This document shows, piece after piece, positions 9,335 to 17,480 of a stretch of DNA of 64,000 nt. Within the stretch, counting starts at the first letter, position 1; each line of letters starts with the position of its first letter. The translations under genes and the position numbers were made by a program. Origin of the DNA: Lachnospiraceae bacterium C1.1 (GTDB taxonomy: Bacteria; Bacillota; Clostridia; Lachnospirales; Lachnospiraceae); NCBI GenBank assembly GCA_030434875.1, contig JAUISW010000001.1, positions 3,362,001 to 3,426,000 on the forward strand, in the 5' to 3' direction. The notes under the pieces were generated by a model. It ran no database searches. It was not told where the DNA came from and saw nothing but the letters and a program-made list of their open reading frames with translations.

Positions 9335-10201
9335 TTACCTTGCGCTGAAGATTGATTTCGATAATTCCGAAGTTCTCAGCAGTGTGAAACAGAGCAGAAC
9401 GGTATATCCGAAGATTCCCCATATCGTGCCGATGATATTTGTCGATAACGTGATAGTCTGAATAAGCACTGCGTATATTCCGATGCAGACCATCATGAGG
9501 AAGCCCTGGAAACCTACAGCTGCTATGCTTCTGAAATAGTTCCATCCAACGTGTGAATGTTCCTTGCTGGAAAGTGTTGCGAAGGGAATCGGTGACAAGC
9601 TGACCATCATATAAATCTCAACCATACGTGCATAGACAATGACCCATACGATGACCGCCATGATAAGGATCCCTATCCATAATCCGATGCTCATGAATAG
9701 TATTACCAGCAGTTCTCCAAAGTTCATTGCCCGAAGCGTAGATTCGAAATGTGTTGCAAGATCTGCCGTTATATCCGTGCTTCTTCCGATAAGCCCTCCT
9801 GCATGACTGATCACGTGGTCAGCAACATCGAATACTGCCATGACTATAGTGAAGACATTTGCCAATAGTTCCACCGCAATAAAAGTTTTGATGATCCAGC
9901 GCCAGATGAACCATGTTTCAAAATTTGCGAGGTTATTGTGCTCGATGATCATCTGTATCAGTTCTATTACGGCAATATAAGTCAGGATCAGTCCGGCAAT
10001 TGGCAAGATTACGTTTTCTGAAAGATTTTTTATCAGATTGAAAATACTCGGTGAAAAATTAGCCGGAGATGTTGAAAGCTGTCCTGCGGCAGTGCTGACG
10101 TTGTTATTTACAACGGAAAATATACCGCCATATACGAACATCACAGCTTTTACGAGTATATCAACGAAGAAATCATTAATTGATTGTAGTACCCGGTCCA
10201 T
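9335..10201 (-). CDS. TrbL/VirB6-like polytopic channel protein
   Basis: 288 aa with six or more hydrophobic helices spread over the length (for example VILPIAGLILTYIAVIELIQ and ILIMAVIVWVIVYARMVEIYMM). The YARMVEIYMMVSLSPIPFA motif is typical of the TrbL/CD1112-like conjugation proteins of clostridial elements. It would form the inner-membrane part of the translocation channel. The ribosome site AAAGGAGG is 6 nt upstream of the ATG; a long perfect hairpin lies just before it. It is followed at 15 nt by prgI. Confidence 0.85.
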   Translation of the reverse strand: MDRVLQSINDFFVDILVKAVMFVYGGIFSVVNNNVSTAAGQLSTSPANFSPSIFNLIKNLSENVILPIAGLILTYIAVIELIQMIIEHNNLANFETWFIWRWIIKTFIAVELLANVFTIVMAVFDVADHVISHAGGLIGRSTDITADLATHFESTLRAMNFGELLVILFMSIGLWIGILIMAVIVWVIVYARMVEIYMMVSLSPIPFATLSSKEHSHVGWNYFRSIAAVGFQGFLMMVCIGIYAVLIQTITLSTNIIGTIWGIFGYTVLLCFTLLRTSELSKSIFSAR

Positions 10202-10225
10202 TTATACCTCCTTTCTCGTGAACCT

Positions 10226-10253
10226 CTGCCCCGGAGATTCGGCTCCGGGGCAG
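10226..10253 (-). promoter_or_regulatory. Strong hairpin upstream of the trbL-like ribosome site
   Basis: CTGCCCCGGAG pairs perfectly with CTCCGGGGCAG across a 6-nt loop. No T-tract follows on the minus strand, so it is a structural or processing element rather than a classical terminator. Confidence 0.55.
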
Positions 10254-10272
10254 TCATCCCGCCAATTACAAC

Positions 10273-10485
10273 TCAGAACAATCCAGCAAGTACAGGTACA
10301 AGGGTTGTGCCGATGAGAGCGATACCGCCGCCTGCCATCAACTGCTTGATTCCCTGAGACTTCGCTCCGGGATTGTCATTGCCGTATCCTTCCATGAGGT
10401 TTACGGCTCCCCAGAGACCAAGACCTGCTCCGATTGCTGTTACGAGTGTCTGAAGAACTGTGATAGAGCTGTGGAAAAATGCCAT
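10273..10485 (-). CDS. Maff2 family small membrane protein, copy 2
   Basis: 70 aa with two hydrophobic segments (SITVLQTLVTAIGAGLGLWGAVNLM and GGIALIGTTLVPVLAGLF) separated by the loop EGYGNDNPGAKSQ. This is the Maff2 family found in clostridial conjugative elements and resembles VirB2-type pilin-like subunits in size and layout. It differs from the upstream copy at only two residues (Ile46/Met and Ala68/Ser). Own AGGAGG ribosome site; a terminator-like hairpin precedes it. Confidence 0.9.
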   Translation of the reverse strand: MAFFHSSITVLQTLVTAIGAGLGLWGAVNLMEGYGNDNPGAKSQGIKQLMAGGGIALIGTTLVPVLAGLF

Positions 10486-10507
10486 AGTGAAATACCTCCT
10501 CTGGTTG

Positions 10508-10530
10508 AAAAGGGCACGATTTCCGTGCCC
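10508..10530 (-). terminator. Terminator-like hairpin between the two Maff2 genes
   Basis: GGGCACG-loop-CGTGCCC followed by TTTT on the minus strand, 23 nt before the start of Maff2 copy 2. Confidence 0.65.
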
Positions 10531-10591
10531 TCATGAATAGTTTTTGTCCGGTGTTTTCGGCTCATTCAGTTGTATTTGCGATTCCTTCAGA

Positions 10592-10804
10592 TCAAAACAG
10601 ACCTGAGAGAACAGGAACGAGTGTAGTTCCGATAAGGGCGATACCGCCTCCTGCCATTAACTGCTTCATTCCCTGAGACTTTGCGCCGGGATTGTCATTG
10701 CCATATCCTTCCATGAGGTTTACGGCTCCCCAGAGACCAAGACCTGCCCCGATTGCTGTTACGAGTGTCTGTAAAACTGTGATAGAGCTGTGGAAAAATG
10801 CCAT
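10592..10804 (-). CDS. Maff2 family small membrane protein, copy 1
   Basis: 70 aa, two transmembrane segments, 68 of 70 residues identical to the copy immediately downstream. The start is placed at ATG 10802-10804 (MAFFHSS) to match the second copy. GGGAGG lies upstream, and the in-frame extension MLFLLGGFTR would be translated from the terminator stem. Maff2 proteins are predicted VirB2-like pilin or channel subunits, which are needed in many copies; tandem duplication may raise dosage. Function is inferred from context. Confidence 0.88.
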   Translation of the reverse strand: MAFFHSSITVLQTLVTAIGAGLGLWGAVNLMEGYGNDNPGAKSQGMKQLMAGGGIALIGTTLVPVLSGLF

Positions 10805-10823
10805 ACGTGTAAATCCTCCCAAT

Positions 10824-10850
10824 AAAAAAAGCACTGCGATTTTGCAGTGC
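10824..10850 (-). terminator. Intrinsic terminator between virD4 and Maff2
   Basis: GCACTGC-loop-GCAGTGC followed by seven T on the minus strand, 20 nt before the Maff2 start. It is the most canonical terminator of the series. A small GCCGgaaaaCGGC stem lies just before it. Confidence 0.8.
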
Positions 10851-10878
10851 GGTTAATGAGTTAGTGCCGTTTTCCGGC

Positions 10879-10917
10879 TTATTCGGTTATCAATTTTGGA
10901 CTGTCTCTGCTCGACAT
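10879..10917 (-). CDS. Possible 12-aa leader peptide after virD4
   Basis: ATG at 10915-10917 opens a 12-codon frame (MSSRDSPKLITE) with an AAAGGAG ribosome site seven bases upstream, directly after the virD4 stop and before the strong terminator at 10824-10850. Placement suggests a leader peptide, but such a short frame can occur by chance; there is no homology evidence. Confidence 0.25.
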   Translation of the reverse strand: MSSRDSPKLITE

Positions 10918-10928
10918 GTTTACTCCTT

Positions 10929-12698
10929 TCATTCCGTGGCAACCTCATCGGCATCGATCACCACAAATTCATCATCCGGGTGAAGTTTCATCTTTCTGTG
11001 CAGAAACTTTTCTATATCAAAAGTATTCCTTTTGTCATAATCAGAGGTGTACTTGTAATTTGGATGCTGCGTGATATCATATTTGTCCGATAAAAAAGGA
11101 CGTACACCCCTGAGCTGCAAGATGCACTGTCTTCCATCCATGACAGCAAGTTCGTCTATGCTTCTGAGTTCCTTGCCTGTCTTCTGATAATTTGTGTTGA
11201 AGCTTTCCTGTGAACCTTTACTGTTTCCGGTCGTGTAAAGATCGATCGTTTCCTTTCCCAGAGCCTGTGATAATTCCTTTAGCGTCGTTGGTTCAGTACC
11301 GCCAAGGAATATATGAGAGTCCATATTTCCTATAATGGTATCGCAGTTATCCTTATAAATTGCTTTGAGCTGTGACCTCGCCTGGAGTATCAGACATGCC
11401 GATATTTCACGGCTTCGGATCGTTGCGACCAGCTTTTCCAGATTTGGAATCTGTCCGATATTGGCTGCCTCATCGATCAGGCATCTCACATGAATCGGAA
11501 GCCTTCCGCCGTAAACATCATCAGCTTTTTCACAGAGAAGATTGAACATCTGCGAGTATGCCATACTGATAAGGAAATTGAAGGTGGAATCCGTATCACT
11601 CATGATAAGGAAAAGTGCTGTCTTTTGATCCCCAAGGGTATCAAGTCCAAGTTCATCATAGCTTGTGATGTCCCTGACTTCCTGAATATCAAAGGGTGCC
11701 AGTCTTGCGCCGCAGCTCACTAAAATAGATTTTGCTGTCTTGCCGGCACTTAACTTGAACTTGGCATATTCCCTTACTGCAAAGTGATCCGGGTTCTTTT
11801 CTTTTAATTCTTCAAACATCAGATCAACAGGGTTCTTAAAGTCCTCATCATCTTCCCTGACTTCCATAGCATTCAGCATTTCAAGAAGCGTGGTAAAGTT
11901 CTGCTCCTCAACTGGTGCCTCATAATGGATATAGCCGATCAAAGCCATATACAGCAGTGATTCAGCTTTAGTCCAGAATTCATCACCTGCTTTTCCTTCT
12001 CCTTTAGTGTTTGCGATCAGTGTTGTCACCAGCTTCAGGATATCCTTCTCCGAATGGATATAGGCGAAGGGATTATAATGCATGCTCTTTTTGAAATTTA
12101 TGGTGTTCAGAATCTTTATCCTGTACTTTCCCTTCCTCAATAGCGCATTTCCGCAGCTTTGGAGGATTTCGCCTTTTGGATCAGTTATGACATAGCTGCT
12201 GTGCATCTGAAGCAGGTTTGGTTTGAGCCAGAACCGTGTCTTACCTGAACCTGAGCCTCCGATGATCAGCACATTTTTGTTTCTTGCGTACTTTGGGTTT
12301 TTTGGTCTGCTGCCCATCATAAGACGTTCTGTCTGAGTAAGGATCACATTCTCTTTGAAAACAGGATCCATAAACGGTTCTATATCTGCGTGTGTTCCCC
12401 ATCTGGCAGAGCCGTATTCTTCACCGTGCCGAAATTTCTTGGCATCTTTGGCTTTTATCACCATCAGTGCCTTGAATATCCCGGCTGCCGCAAGACCTAT
12501 ACAGATATCCATCGAATGAAGAGACGGAAGCGGATTGGAAAAAGCCGGACCTAAACTCTGGATAAAAGCCATAGCCCTTTTTGAAGGATCCAGCGGAAGT
12601 ACACTGCGAACAGCTTCACCTATATTTGTTGCCAGCATTCCTGCAGCGAAATAGGGAATATTGAGGATAATGAATTTTTTCATGCTTTTGTTTTTCAT
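10929..12698 (-). CDS. VirD4/TraG-type coupling protein
   Basis: A 589-aa type IV coupling ATPase that brings the relaxase-DNA complex to the channel. Two hydrophobic helices occur in the first 80 residues. Walker A is GGSGSGKT at 147-154, the acidic Walker B region is in HVRCLIDEAANIGQIP, and RSREISACLILQARSQLK is typical of TraG/VirD4. The start overlaps the pcfB stop (ATGA). The C-terminal tail (DDEFVVIDADEVATE) is acidic, as in other Gram-positive coupling proteins. Complete. Confidence 0.95.
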   Translation of the reverse strand: MKNKSMKKFIILNIPYFAAGMLATNIGEAVRSVLPLDPSKRAMAFIQSLGPAFSNPLPSLHSMDICIGLAAAGIFKALMVIKAKDAKKFRHGEEYGSARWGTHADIEPFMDPVFKENVILTQTERLMMGSRPKNPKYARNKNVLIIGGSGSGKTRFWLKPNLLQMHSSYVITDPKGEILQSCGNALLRKGKYRIKILNTINFKKSMHYNPFAYIHSEKDILKLVTTLIANTKGEGKAGDEFWTKAESLLYMALIGYIHYEAPVEEQNFTTLLEMLNAMEVREDDEDFKNPVDLMFEELKEKNPDHFAVREYAKFKLSAGKTAKSILVSCGARLAPFDIQEVRDITSYDELGLDTLGDQKTALFLIMSDTDSTFNFLISMAYSQMFNLLCEKADDVYGGRLPIHVRCLIDEAANIGQIPNLEKLVATIRSREISACLILQARSQLKAIYKDNCDTIIGNMDSHIFLGGTEPTTLKELSQALGKETIDLYTTGNSKGSQESFNTNYQKTGKELRSIDELAVMDGRQCILQLRGVRPFLSDKYDITQHPNYKYTSDYDKRNTFDIEKFLHRKMKLHPDDEFVVIDADEVATE

Positions 12699-13162
12699 CT
12701 TCCGCCCAGTTCCTCCACTTTCTCTCTGACTTTTGCTGGGATATTTTTTACGACTTCTGCAAACTTCTGAAGCTTTTCCCTAACACTTGGTCTCTCTGCT
12801 CGGATCTGCTGCCGTCTTGCAGCTTCCTTCATCATTGCTGTCAGAACATTTAAGTCTGTGGACTTGAAGAAGACAAAGTATTTTGGTGTTTCAAAAGTTT
12901 TATCCTTGCGGATTGCATAATCGACACCGTACTGCCTTGCCAATTTCCTGAAATCTTTCATATCACCGGAAGCAACTTCCACAACATCGGTTTCTCTGCC
13001 ATGCCGTAAGAGATGTTTAAGTTTCTGCTTTCCGTGCTTAACATTAGGTCCACGCATTCTTTTGTTCTGATATGCCTTATATGCTGCTATGATGGCGCGT
13101 GTGGTGAGTTTTGTTGTAGTGATGCAAAGCCCAAGTGCCCGGTCAGTCGAATATTCCTGCAT
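12695..13162 (-). CDS. PcfB family (DUF3801) conjugation protein
   Basis: 155 aa. The family pattern is visible: an N-terminal helix rich in Thr/Ala (TTTKLTTRAIIAAYKAYQNKR), then a compact alpha/beta domain with VASGDMKDFRKLARQYGVDYAI and FFKSTDLNVLTAMMKE, ending in a basic tail. In enterococcal pCF10, PcfB is a relaxosome component encoded next to the coupling protein, the arrangement seen here. I start at ATG 13160-13162 because GGAAAGGAGG precedes it. A small GCAC/GTGC stem lies upstream (13177-13189). Confidence 0.85.
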   Translation of the reverse strand: MQEYSTDRALGLCITTTKLTTRAIIAAYKAYQNKRMRGPNVKHGKQKLKHLLRHGRETDVVEVASGDMKDFRKLARQYGVDYAIRKDKTFETPKYFVFFKSTDLNVLTAMMKEAARRQQIRAERPSVREKLQKFAEVVKNIPAKVREKVEELGGR

Positions 13163-13192
13163 CTTTCCTCCTTTCCGCACTGTCCGTGCTTT

Positions 13193-14041
13193 TTAGTCTT
13201 CATTCAGCATTCGCACAATTTTCCGGCGCTTATTTTCTGCATTTTTGCTTCTGTAATTTCTTCCGGTAAATGCGATCGGCTGACAGACTTCCCGGATTCT
13301 GTCGTAGATTCTGACATGCATCAGATCCGATGGATCCGGGTTTGTTATATCATTCCATGAAAGGTTGGTCGTGATGATCATTGGTTTGCCACTCCGGTAT
13401 CTGCCATCGATTACTCCGAAGACCTGCTCTAAGGCATATTCAGTGTTTCTCTCTATACCAAGATCATCAATGATAAGAAGCGGATACTTGTTCAGGCTTT
13501 CAATATACGCATTTCGATCTTCCTCAAACATACCTGTAAGACTGTTAAGGATCTTTGAAAAATTAGTCATCAGCACCGGGATTCCTCTTTCAATCAGGGC
13601 ATTTGCGATACATCCTGCAAAGAATGATTTTCCGGTTCCGACATCTCCGTAAAGCAATAGTCCTATATTCTCGCTGTACATTTCCTGCCAGTGTTTCACA
13701 TAGTTTTTAGCTTTAGGCATATTCGGATTGTCTCCAATATCATTTGCAAAAGTGTAATTTTTCAATGCCTTATCCTGCAGCCCGGCTGATTTCATGCGGT
13801 CAATTGCCATCATCTGTTCTTTTTTGCGCTGAGCTTCACGTTCTGCTTCACGCTTTTCGTGCTCGCACTGACAAACGCATGTCACGATATATTCCTTTCC
13901 AAACAGATGCATTCTGTGCTGTTTTGGAGTATGACATTTTCCGCAGTAAAGAAGATTACTATCCGTATCTACATAATCTCCGGGTTCCGGTTTCTGAGGC
14001 TTTTCTGCCTGATGGATCAATTTCATAAATTCCGCTTCCAT
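13193..14041 (-). CDS. DnaC/IstB-like replicative helicase loader, ICE-encoded
   Basis: 282 aa. A Cys-rich N-terminal element (CGKCHTP ... CVCQCEHEKREAE, residues 33-66) is probably a zinc finger. An AAA+ domain follows with Walker A GDVGTGKS at 132-139, Walker B LLIIDDLGIER and sensor-1 PMIITTNLSW. The final lysine/arginine-rich part fits DNA binding. Together with the RepA-like gene upstream it could load a helicase at the element's origin for autonomous replication after excision. Good AAAGGAAGG ribosome site. Confidence 0.9.
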   Translation of the reverse strand: MEAEFMKLIHQAEKPQKPEPGDYVDTDSNLLYCGKCHTPKQHRMHLFGKEYIVTCVCQCEHEKREAEREAQRKKEQMMAIDRMKSAGLQDKALKNYTFANDIGDNPNMPKAKNYVKHWQEMYSENIGLLLYGDVGTGKSFFAGCIANALIERGIPVLMTNFSKILNSLTGMFEEDRNAYIESLNKYPLLIIDDLGIERNTEYALEQVFGVIDGRYRSGKPMIITTNLSWNDITNPDPSDLMHVRIYDRIREVCQPIAFTGRNYRSKNAENKRRKIVRMLNED

Positions 14042-14064
14042 GAATTACCTTCCTTTCCCAAAAC

Positions 14065-14093
14065 TAAAAAATAGCCCCTGATCCAAGGGCTAT
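14065..14093 (-). terminator. Terminator-like hairpin between repA-like and dnaC-like genes
   Basis: ATAGCCC-loop-GGGCTAT followed by TTTTTT on the minus strand, 24 nt before the dnaC-like start. Confidence 0.65.
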
Positions 14094-14105
14094 GTATATG
14101 ATGCC

Positions 14106-14139
14106 GGGATTGTTAAACCACGAAGTGTGTAACAATCCC
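14106..14139. repeat. Perfect 10-bp inverted repeat between repA-like and dnaC-like genes
   Basis: GGGATTGTTA and TAACAATCCC enclose a 14-nt loop. No T-tract follows on either strand. It lies in the 132-nt gap after the replication initiator and could be an operator, an origin element or an RNA stem; nothing in the sequence decides this. Confidence 0.5.
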
Positions 14140-14173
14140 TGACATAGTTTATGACGGATTCAGCATGATCCTT

Positions 14174-14914
14174 TTATATGCTTTCGTTACCTGCACCGGT
14201 ATAGTTCTTTCTCACAGCTGCAGGTTTATTATTTTTCTTTTGATCCATTCTGTTCCACATGCGAATTGTAGCGTAATGACTTTTATATCTTTTTCCGGTA
14301 GCTGCCAGATAATCAGATAAGTTTTCTATGCGCTCTCTAAAATCATTAGGGAACTGGATCCTGAGTTTACGATATTCATCATCCGTCAGAAGAACATTTT
14401 TCTGTTCACCGAAGGTGTGCTTAATAATACTCTCAGTATTGTTCTTATCAGTTTGATTTATATCAGTATGATTAGTGTGACCTTTTTTCATCTCTTGAAG
14501 TGATTTTTCTTCATTTGCAGAGATGACTATTTTACATTTCTTGAAGTGATGATTCTGTATAAACTTCATCACATATATCCTGTCCGGATTCCCCTGTCCC
14601 TGTCTTACCCTTTTTATAAGCCCGACACCTTTTTCGGTATCAAGTTCCGAAAGAAGCTTTGCAACTTTACGATTGGAGCATTTCAGAATATCCATTATTC
14701 CTTTTACGGTGAAAAAGATATAAACTCTGCCTTTTTCATCAACCCAACTGTTTTTGATGGAAAGATCCATCCTATCCAGCATCAGTCCATACAGCAGCTT
14801 GGAGTCTGTCGAAATATCTCTGTATCTGTCATTTTCAAACAGGGCTTTAGGAATCCGATAATAAGAGTATTGTTCCGATTCCTGCAGATAATGGTAATTT
14901 TCTTCATACTCCAT
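14174..14914 (-). CDS. Replication initiator protein A-like (RepA_N domain)
   Basis: 246 aa. The N-terminus (YYRIPKALFENDRYRDISTDSKLLYGLMLDR) is the RepA_N winged-helix signature of Firmicutes plasmid initiators. A second winged-helix part with VKGIMDILKCSNRKVAKLLSEL follows. The C-terminal half is basic and lower in complexity, with a helix (FRERIENLSDYLAATGKRYKSH) resembling the host-specific C-terminal domain. It probably starts replication of the excised circle; together with ParA/ParB this suggests plasmid-like maintenance. AAGGAG precedes ATG 14912-14914. Confidence 0.85.
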   Translation of the reverse strand: MEYEENYHYLQESEQYSYYRIPKALFENDRYRDISTDSKLLYGLMLDRMDLSIKNSWVDEKGRVYIFFTVKGIMDILKCSNRKVAKLLSELDTEKGVGLIKRVRQGQGNPDRIYVMKFIQNHHFKKCKIVISANEEKSLQEMKKGHTNHTDINQTDKNNTESIIKHTFGEQKNVLLTDDEYRKLRIQFPNDFRERIENLSDYLAATGKRYKSHYATIRMWNRMDQKKNNKPAAVRKNYTGAGNESI

Positions 14915-14924
14915 ATCAGGCTCC

Positions 14925-15272
14925 TTAACTATCGAGGAAGTTCTTCCAGTTTATTTCCTGTATTCCGTCCAGTGTGGTGGATATAATTCCCCTCTTTCTG
15001 GCAAAGGCAAGTTCATATTTCGACTCAGAGTCTTCGTCATCTCCGCAGCATACTATAAGATGTGATCTTCGGATAAGTTCTTCAGCATATTCTCGCCTTT
15101 TTTGATGGTCTTCTTTGACAGAATCATTAAGGAATGGCTCCACTGCAAGAACCGGACAGATTGGAAAGCATCCTGCATCATAAAGGATCCGACAGTATTT
15201 TGCAGCCTGCCTCTGACGCATCATTTCATTTTTGGACCATGCAGCCGTTACATATACCATAGGAATATTCAT
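14925..15272 (-). CDS. Nucleoside 2-deoxyribosyltransferase-like (DUF4406/DUF7768-type) protein
   Basis: A 115-aa Rossmann-like protein: strand 1 is MVYVTAAWSK, followed by AAKYCRILYDAGCFPICPVLAVEPFL and RRSHLIVCCGDDEDSESKYELAFARKRG. The S-x-[ED] acidic pattern after the second strand resembles deoxyribosyltransferase-like proteins often carried by phages and conjugative elements. Its substrate is unknown. The gene starts two bases after the stop of the 128-aa gene, whose last codons supply the GGGAGG ribosome site. Confidence 0.65.
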   Translation of the reverse strand: MNIPMVYVTAAWSKNEMMRQRQAAKYCRILYDAGCFPICPVLAVEPFLNDSVKEDHQKRREYAEELIRRSHLIVCCGDDEDSESKYELAFARKRGIISTTLDGIQEINWKNFLDS

Positions 15273-15274
15273 GC

Positions 15275-15661
15275 TCAGTTCCTCCCCATATAGGAAACCT
15301 TGATTGCCGGCAGCTTTTTCCCTTCAACATTCAAAATAGCCATGTTGTAAGCTACAATCTCAACTGCCTGGTTTAATTCTTCAGTTCTCGGCGGAGTCAT
15401 GTTGTCACCGAAAATATAAACTGGAGCAAGTGAATAGCTTTCATTATCAACTTCTACTACAAAGCGTCTGTCATAAAGAACATATGCCCATACACCATGA
15501 ATAGGCTTGGCAATTCCCCATTTACCCATGCGCTTATCAGCAGTTTCTTCATTTACGAGTTCTACTTCTCCGGATGGATTAATCCTAACCGCATTCTTGG
15601 GACGAATTCTATGTGAAACGCAATGAGGTATCTTTCCGATAATAATTCCCTTAGTCTGCAT
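15275..15661 (-). CDS. ICE conserved hypothetical protein, 128 aa
   Basis: I do not recognise this family. It is a globular, mostly beta protein (GIIIGKIPHCVSHRIRPKNAVRI ... KPIHGVWAYVLYDRRFVVEVDNESY) ending in VEIVAYNMAILNVEGKKLPAIKVSYMGRN. No signal peptide or membrane segment. Start ATG 15659-15661 has AAAGGAG upstream; the longer frame would begin in the preceding hairpin. It sits between parB and the deoxyribosyltransferase-like gene. Confidence 0.7.
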   Translation of the reverse strand: MQTKGIIIGKIPHCVSHRIRPKNAVRINPSGEVELVNEETADKRMGKWGIAKPIHGVWAYVLYDRRFVVEVDNESYSLAPVYIFGDNMTPPRTEELNQAVEIVAYNMAILNVEGKKLPAIKVSYMGRN

Positions 15662-15680
15662 TATTACAACTCCTTTCAGT

Positions 15681-15706
15681 AAAACAGGCACCCCGAAGGA
15701 TGCCTG
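15681..15706 (-). terminator. UUCG-capped terminator-like hairpin after parB
   Basis: CAGGCATCC-TTCG-GGGTGCCTG followed by TTTT on the minus strand, overlapping the end region of parB and 20 nt before the next start codon. Confidence 0.7.
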
Positions 15707-15712
15707 CGAAAT

Positions 15713-16639
15713 TTATAAACTCTGTTCTCTGTTGCGGCGTTTCTGCCACTGATCTAAAAGCTTGATGATAGTATCTTCCATCTGCTTCGGAGTATAACTT
15801 TTGGGAAAATACTTTTTCAGCACATCATTTTTGATCGTTATCCGGTCAAGATCAGACTTCTTTTCTTCGCTCATAATCGCACACATAGCCTCAAGAGTGC
15901 ATTTCCCTTCCTGAGAAAACTTTTTGATTCTCTGAGCCTGAGATAAAGATGGAGAAGTCTGTCCGTAATCCATCGCTTCAATGAACTGTTTCTGCTCATC
16001 GGGTTTAAGATAAGAGAGTTCTACAGCTGGATTAAAAGAAATAATCTTATTATCGACCATATCCAAAAGTTCAGGTGAAAGGTTTGTCAGGCGGATATAT
16101 CGCTGAACTTGGCGACCACTTTCTCCTGAATCCTGACCGATAATTGCAGCAGCTTCTAACTTTCCGACAACTTGTCGGGAAGTTTCATCTCTTTTCTGTC
16201 CTTGGTGTTTCATAGCATCCAGCTTCATCTTAAGAGCAAAAGCCCTTTCACTCGGCAGTATATTTTCTCTCTGTAAATTCGAATCGACCATCAAAATTAC
16301 GGCGGCATCATCATCAAGATTCCTTACAATAACCGGCAGCGTTTCTTTTCCTGCAAGTTCTGATGCATGAGCCCTTCGGTGACCTGAAATCAACTCATAT
16401 CCGCCTTCTTCTCTCGGACGCACTATCGCCGGAGTCAGAACACCGTATTCTCTGATACTCTCAACAGTTTTTTCCATAGCTTCATCATCGATGACTTTGA
16501 AGGGATGATTCTTAAAAGGATGGAGTTCAGACAAAGGAATCTCCTGAATCTGCTCACCTTTGTTCTTTTCTCTGTTTTCATCAGTTGAAAAAATGTCATC
16601 GTAACTGGCTAAGCTGATGTTTGCGCCTTTTTTCTGCAC
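15713..16639 (-). CDS. parB: ParB-type partition protein
   Basis: 308 aa. The N-terminal ParB/Srx nuclease-like fold contains GGYELISGHRRAHASELAG and the box-II MVDSNLQREN..SERAFALKMKLDA. A helix-turn-helix region (QDSGESGRQVQRYIRLTNLSPELLDMVD) follows, then a Lys-rich C-terminus. The protein binds centromere-like parS sites and works with ParA to segregate DNA, presumably the excised or replicating element. The start is GTG (16637-16639) with GGAGGTGATC upstream, overlapping parA by 44 nt. I did not find a clear parS copy. Confidence 0.9.
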   Translation of the reverse strand: MQKKGANISLASYDDIFSTDENREKNKGEQIQEIPLSELHPFKNHPFKVIDDEAMEKTVESIREYGVLTPAIVRPREEGGYELISGHRRAHASELAGKETLPVIVRNLDDDAAVILMVDSNLQRENILPSERAFALKMKLDAMKHQGQKRDETSRQVVGKLEAAAIIGQDSGESGRQVQRYIRLTNLSPELLDMVDNKIISFNPAVELSYLKPDEQKQFIEAMDYGQTSPSLSQAQRIKKFSQEGKCTLEAMCAIMSEEKKSDLDRITIKNDVLKKYFPKSYTPKQMEDTIIKLLDQWQKRRNREQSL

Positions 16640-17423
16640 TCTGGATCACCTCCTTCGTAAGATTTCTGTATGCTTCGGCTACTTTACCGTTCGGATCATG
16701 CTTATAAATGCTTTGTCCTTCGACACTCATTTCTGCAGCACGGATTGACCTCGGAATATCAGTCTCATAAATCTTGAGCTTTCCGCCATAGGTTTCACGT
16801 ATAAGATTTGCAATTTCCCTGCTGTTGTTCGTCCTGGAATCAACCATTGTAAGAAGGATTCCTTCTATTTTCAGCTTTGGATTTATCTGCTTCTTTACTT
16901 TGTTTACAGTACCAAGCAGCTGTTCCAGACCTTTAGCTGATAAATACTGTGCCTGTACCGGCACGATCACATTATCTGCTGCGGCAAGTGCATTGACCGT
17001 AAGCATTCCAAGAGACGGTGAACAGTCGATCAAGATATGGTCATAATCCTTTTTAACCGTATCAAGGTATTGCCTTAATACACTTTCTCTGCTCATTGCA
17101 TTTACCAGCGACACTTCCATACCAGACAATGAGATATTCGATGGCATTAGATCAACACCCTCGTCATGATGAAGGATTCCTTCCTTTGGAGCAATCGGCT
17201 CATCAAGAATAACTTTGTCCATCATGTCAGCTACAGTCTTTTCAAGAAAATCAGGTCTTGGGAAACCAAGACAGATAGTGGCGCTTGCCTGCGGATCCAT
17301 ATCTACGATCAGAACTTTTTTACCTTCATCAGCAAGACCCACACCGAGATTTACCGCAGTAGTTGTTTTAGCTGTCCCACCTTTCTGATTACAGATAGCC
17401 GTAATTTCAGCTTTTGACATCAT
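16596..17423 (-). CDS. parA: ParA/Soj family partition ATPase
   Basis: 275 aa. Deviant Walker A KGGTAKTT is at residues 14-21, switch I/A' at VLIVDMDPQASAT, and Walker B at DHILIDCSPSLGMLTVNAL. Length and motifs are those of type Ia/Soj ParA ATPases acting with ParB. Two adjacent ATG codons (17421-17423 and 17418-17420) follow GTAGGAGG, so the true start may be either. The gene is preceded by a terminator-like hairpin ending 14 nt before the start. Confidence 0.93.
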   Translation of the reverse strand: MMSKAEITAICNQKGGTAKTTTAVNLGVGLADEGKKVLIVDMDPQASATICLGFPRPDFLEKTVADMMDKVILDEPIAPKEGILHHDEGVDLMPSNISLSGMEVSLVNAMSRESVLRQYLDTVKKDYDHILIDCSPSLGMLTVNALAAADNVIVPVQAQYLSAKGLEQLLGTVNKVKKQINPKLKIEGILLTMVDSRTNNSREIANLIRETYGGKLKIYETDIPRSIRAAEMSVEGQSIYKHDPNGKVAEAYRNLTKEVIQSAEKRRKHQLSQLR

Positions 17424-17436
17424 TTCCTCCTACATG

Positions 17437-17467
17437 AAAAGAGCCGGGATCTGAATCTTCCCGGCTC
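17437..17467 (-). terminator. Terminator-like hairpin before parA
   Basis: GAGCCGGGA-loop-TCCCGGCTC followed by TTTT on the minus strand, then TAGGAGG and the parA start. Confidence 0.7.
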
Positions 17468-17480
17468 CGTAATTTTGCTG

